A stretch of DNA of 15,728 nt. It comes from an uncultured Fretibacterium sp. Its GTDB lineage: Bacteria > Synergistota > Synergistia > Synergistales > Aminobacteriaceae. The stretch spans positions 1 through 15,728 of the forward strand of contig NZ_CALIAA010000254.1 of assembly GCF_938040765.1 (NCBI RefSeq). Direction: 5' to 3'. The translations under genes were made by a program, and so were the position numbers. The notes beneath the pieces are model-generated. The model was not told the origin of the DNA. It saw nothing but the letters and a program-made list of their open reading frames with translations, and did not search any database. This document shows, piece after piece, positions 13,988 through 15,728 of the stretch (the stretch's first letter is position 1; each line of letters starts with the position of its first letter).

Positions 13988-15556
13988 TCAGTGCGGGATG
14001 ACGCCGTGCTTCTTGCTCGGGCGTCCGACCCGCTTGCTCTCCATGCCGTTCAGGGCGAGCCAGAGCTCCCTGCGCGTCTCCTCCGGCATGATGACCCGGT
14101 CCACCAGGCCCCTCTCCGCCGCCACGTAGGGGGTCGCGAAGGCCTTGCGGTACTCCTCTATCTTCTCGAGGCGGGCTGAGGCGGGATCGGAGGACGCCTC
14201 GATCTCCTTCTTGAAGACGATGTTCGCCGCGCCCTCGGCCCCCATGACGGCGATCTCCGCCTGAGGCCAGGCCAGGACCATGTCGGCCCCCAGCGATTTG
14301 CTGCTCATGGCCAGGTAGGCCCCCCCGTAGGCCTTGCGCAGGATGACGGTGACGAGGGGAACCGTGGCCTCGCTGTAGGCGTAGAGAAGCTTGGCCCCGT
14401 GCCGGATGATGCCGTTGTGCTCCTGGGTGACCCCGGGCAGGTAGCCGGGGACGTCCACGAAGGTCACGATCGGCAGGTTGAAGGCGTCGCAGTGACGGAT
14501 GAAGCGGCTGGCCTTGTCCGAGGCATTGATGTCGAGGCAGCCCGCCATGACCTTGGCCTGATTGGCGATGATCCCGATGGCCCGTCCTCCGATGCGGCCG
14601 TAGCCCGTCAGGATATTCTGAGCCCAGCCCGCCTGGACCTCGGTGAACTCCCCATCGTCCAGGATGCGCGCAAGCACGTCCCTCACGTCGTACCCCTTGT
14701 TGGGGTTCGTGGGGACCACGCCGCGCAGCTCCGGGTCGGCGCGCTCCACGCTGTCCGACGTCTCCCTGAAGGGCGCATCCTCCAGGTTGTTCAGGGGCAG
14801 GTAGGAGAGCACCTTACGGATCTGCGCGAAGCACTCCTCCTCCGAGGAGGCCATGAAATGGGCATTGCCGCTCTTCGTGTTGTGCGTGACCGCGCCGCCC
14901 AGTTCCTCGCTCGTCACCTCCTCGCCGGTAACGGCCTTGATGACCGCGGGGCCCGTGATGTGCATGACGCCCGTCTTGTCCACCATGAAGATGAAGTCCG
15001 TGAGGGCGGGGCTGTAGACCGCGCCGCCCGCCGTGGGCCCCATGATGACGGAGAACTGGGGGATCACCCCGCTGGCGAGGGTGTTGCGGTAGAAGATCTT
15101 GCCGTAGCCGTTCAGGGCGTCGATGGCCTCCTGGATGCGGGCGCCGCCGGAATCGTTGAGGCCGATGACCGGGCAGCCCATCTCCATCGCCAGGTCCATC
15201 ACCTTGCAGATCTTGTCGGCATGCTTCTCGCCGAGCGACCCCCCCAGGACGGTGAAGTCCTGGCTGAAGACGAAGACCTTCCGCCCGTCGATGGTCCCCC
15301 AGCCGGTGACGACCCCGTCCCCCAGAGGTTTGTTCTTGTCCAGACCGAAGTTGACGCAGCGGTGCGTCACGTACTCGTCGATCTCCACGAAGGACCCCGG
15401 GTCCAGGAGCTGACCGATCCTCTCCCGGGCCGTCCCCTTTCCCTTGGCCTTCTGCTTGGCGATGGCCTTCTCCCCGCCGCCGGCAAGAGCGGATACGCGT
15501 TTCTCCTTGAGCTCCTCACAAAGCTCCTCAATGGTACGGAATCCCATATCCGACAC
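13988..15556 (-). CDS. mmdA: Methylmalonyl-CoA decarboxylase carboxyltransferase (alpha subunit)
   Basis: This cytoplasmic subunit transfers the carboxyl group of (S)-methylmalonyl-CoA to biotin, giving propionyl-CoA. The biotin CO2 is then released by a membrane subunit that pumps sodium ions out. The 522 residues carry the acyl-CoA carboxyltransferase marks NDSGGARIQE (134-143), GPTAGGAVYSPALTDF (173-188), VDVPGYLPG (367-375) and HGAKLLYAYSEATVP (386-400). The tail KKHGVIPH closely resembles known MmdA proteins. The start is GTG 15556 just after AAGGAGGAAC, or possibly ATG 15547 with wider spacing. The OadG neighbour favours a decarboxylase over propionyl-CoA carboxylase beta. The gene heads a minus-strand operon with mmdD and mmdC. 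Confidence 0.93.
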   Translation of the reverse strand: MSDMGFRTIEELCEELKEKRVSALAGGGEKAIAKQKAKGKGTARERIGQLLDPGSFVEIDEYVTHRCVNFGLDKNKPLGDGVVTGWGTIDGRKVFVFSQDFTVLGGSLGEKHADKICKVMDLAMEMGCPVIGLNDSGGARIQEAIDALNGYGKIFYRNTLASGVIPQFSVIMGPTAGGAVYSPALTDFIFMVDKTGVMHITGPAVIKAVTGEEVTSEELGGAVTHNTKSGNAHFMASSEEECFAQIRKVLSYLPLNNLEDAPFRETSDSVERADPELRGVVPTNPNKGYDVRDVLARILDDGEFTEVQAGWAQNILTGYGRIGGRAIGIIANQAKVMAGCLDINASDKASRFIRHCDAFNLPIVTFVDVPGYLPGVTQEHNGIIRHGAKLLYAYSEATVPLVTVILRKAYGGAYLAMSSKSLGADMVLAWPQAEIAVMGAEGAANIVFKKEIEASSDPASARLEKIEEYRKAFATPYVAAERGLVDRVIMPEETRRELWLALNGMESKRVGRPSKKHGVIPH

Positions 15557-15728
15557 GTTCCTCCTTAAGATAAGCCCGCGAAGCTCGTCACAGGCATTCG
15601 ATTGTCATAAAGAAAAAATCAACATGGGGGCTTCATGGATTGAATCAGCGCTTCCCTGATCTCGTACACGCGCCAGAGCATAGCACATCTCCGCGATTAT
15701 GGACCGGGGGAAATGACGATACTCCCGG
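15557..15728 (-). other. Upstream region of the mmd operon
   Basis: No gene is seen. On the minus strand an extended -10-like TGCTATGCT lies at 15685-15677 without a good -35, and an AT-rich TTGATTTTTTC stretch lies nearer the gene. Either could drive mmdA. The strong AAGGAGGAAC ribosome site is at 15566-15557. Confidence 0.4.

Noticed and set aside
3070..15653. An 18-base near repeat, 3070-3087 and 15636-15653 (TGGATTGAGTCGGCGCTT type), two mismatches
   Set aside because: By rough estimate, a pair of 18-mers with two mismatches is expected by chance about once or more in a window of this size, and the two copies have no shared position relative to genes.
1..15728. CRISPR arrays, phage genes, toxin-antitoxin or defence systems
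   Set aside because: No regularly spaced direct repeats, no cas, phage or toxin motifs were found. The only mobile gene is the IS transposase.

Overview
The window looks like chromosomal DNA from a GC-rich anaerobic bacterium. A Synergistota genome (Fretibacterium- or Cloacibacillus-like) is my best guess. That rests on high GC, biotin- and sodium-type decarboxylase genes, a periplasmic-type amidase, and the gerM-rph-rdgB order also known from Bacillus subtilis. No sequence search was possible, so the phylum is inference, not observation.

Layout. Positions 1-262 hold an unassigned block. A tRNA-Ser(CGA) gene follows at 313-402 with a clear promoter and a perfect terminator. After a structured spacer comes a copper-type P1B ATPase (770-3040). 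From 3238 to 9708 a tightly packed plus-strand series runs: CheW-like protein, PHP-domain phosphoesterase, L-threonine aldolase, cell-wall amidase with a long modular N-terminus, GerMN-domain membrane protein, RNase PH, and XTP/dITP diphosphatase. Short gaps or overlaps join most of these genes (ltaE/amidase ATGA, rph/rdgB 11-base overlap). SecG follows from its own putative promoter, then a roughly 236-base leader and the rplM-rpsI (L13-S9) operon, closed by a strong terminator at 11330-11377.

Downstream of that terminator the genome is rearranged. An IS481-like insertion sequence (about 11404-12281, visibly lower in GC than its surroundings) abuts the 3' cut end of a minus-strand type I secretion ABC transporter gene. 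The inactive C39-like domain and the start of the first membrane segment remain. The rest of the transmembrane domain and the ATPase domain are absent on both sides of the IS. On the minus strand further right lie genes for a biotin-dependent decarboxylase: mmdA (carboxyltransferase), an OadG-type small membrane subunit, and a biotin carrier protein. The large membrane beta subunit (mmdB) is not next to them here.

Nothing in the window is a clearly new multi-gene system. The points most worth a second look are the IS-associated amputation of the secretion gene, its coupled 16-codon leader ORF, a perfect 17-bp palindrome at its promoter, a long hairpin upstream of copA, and the structured rplM leader.
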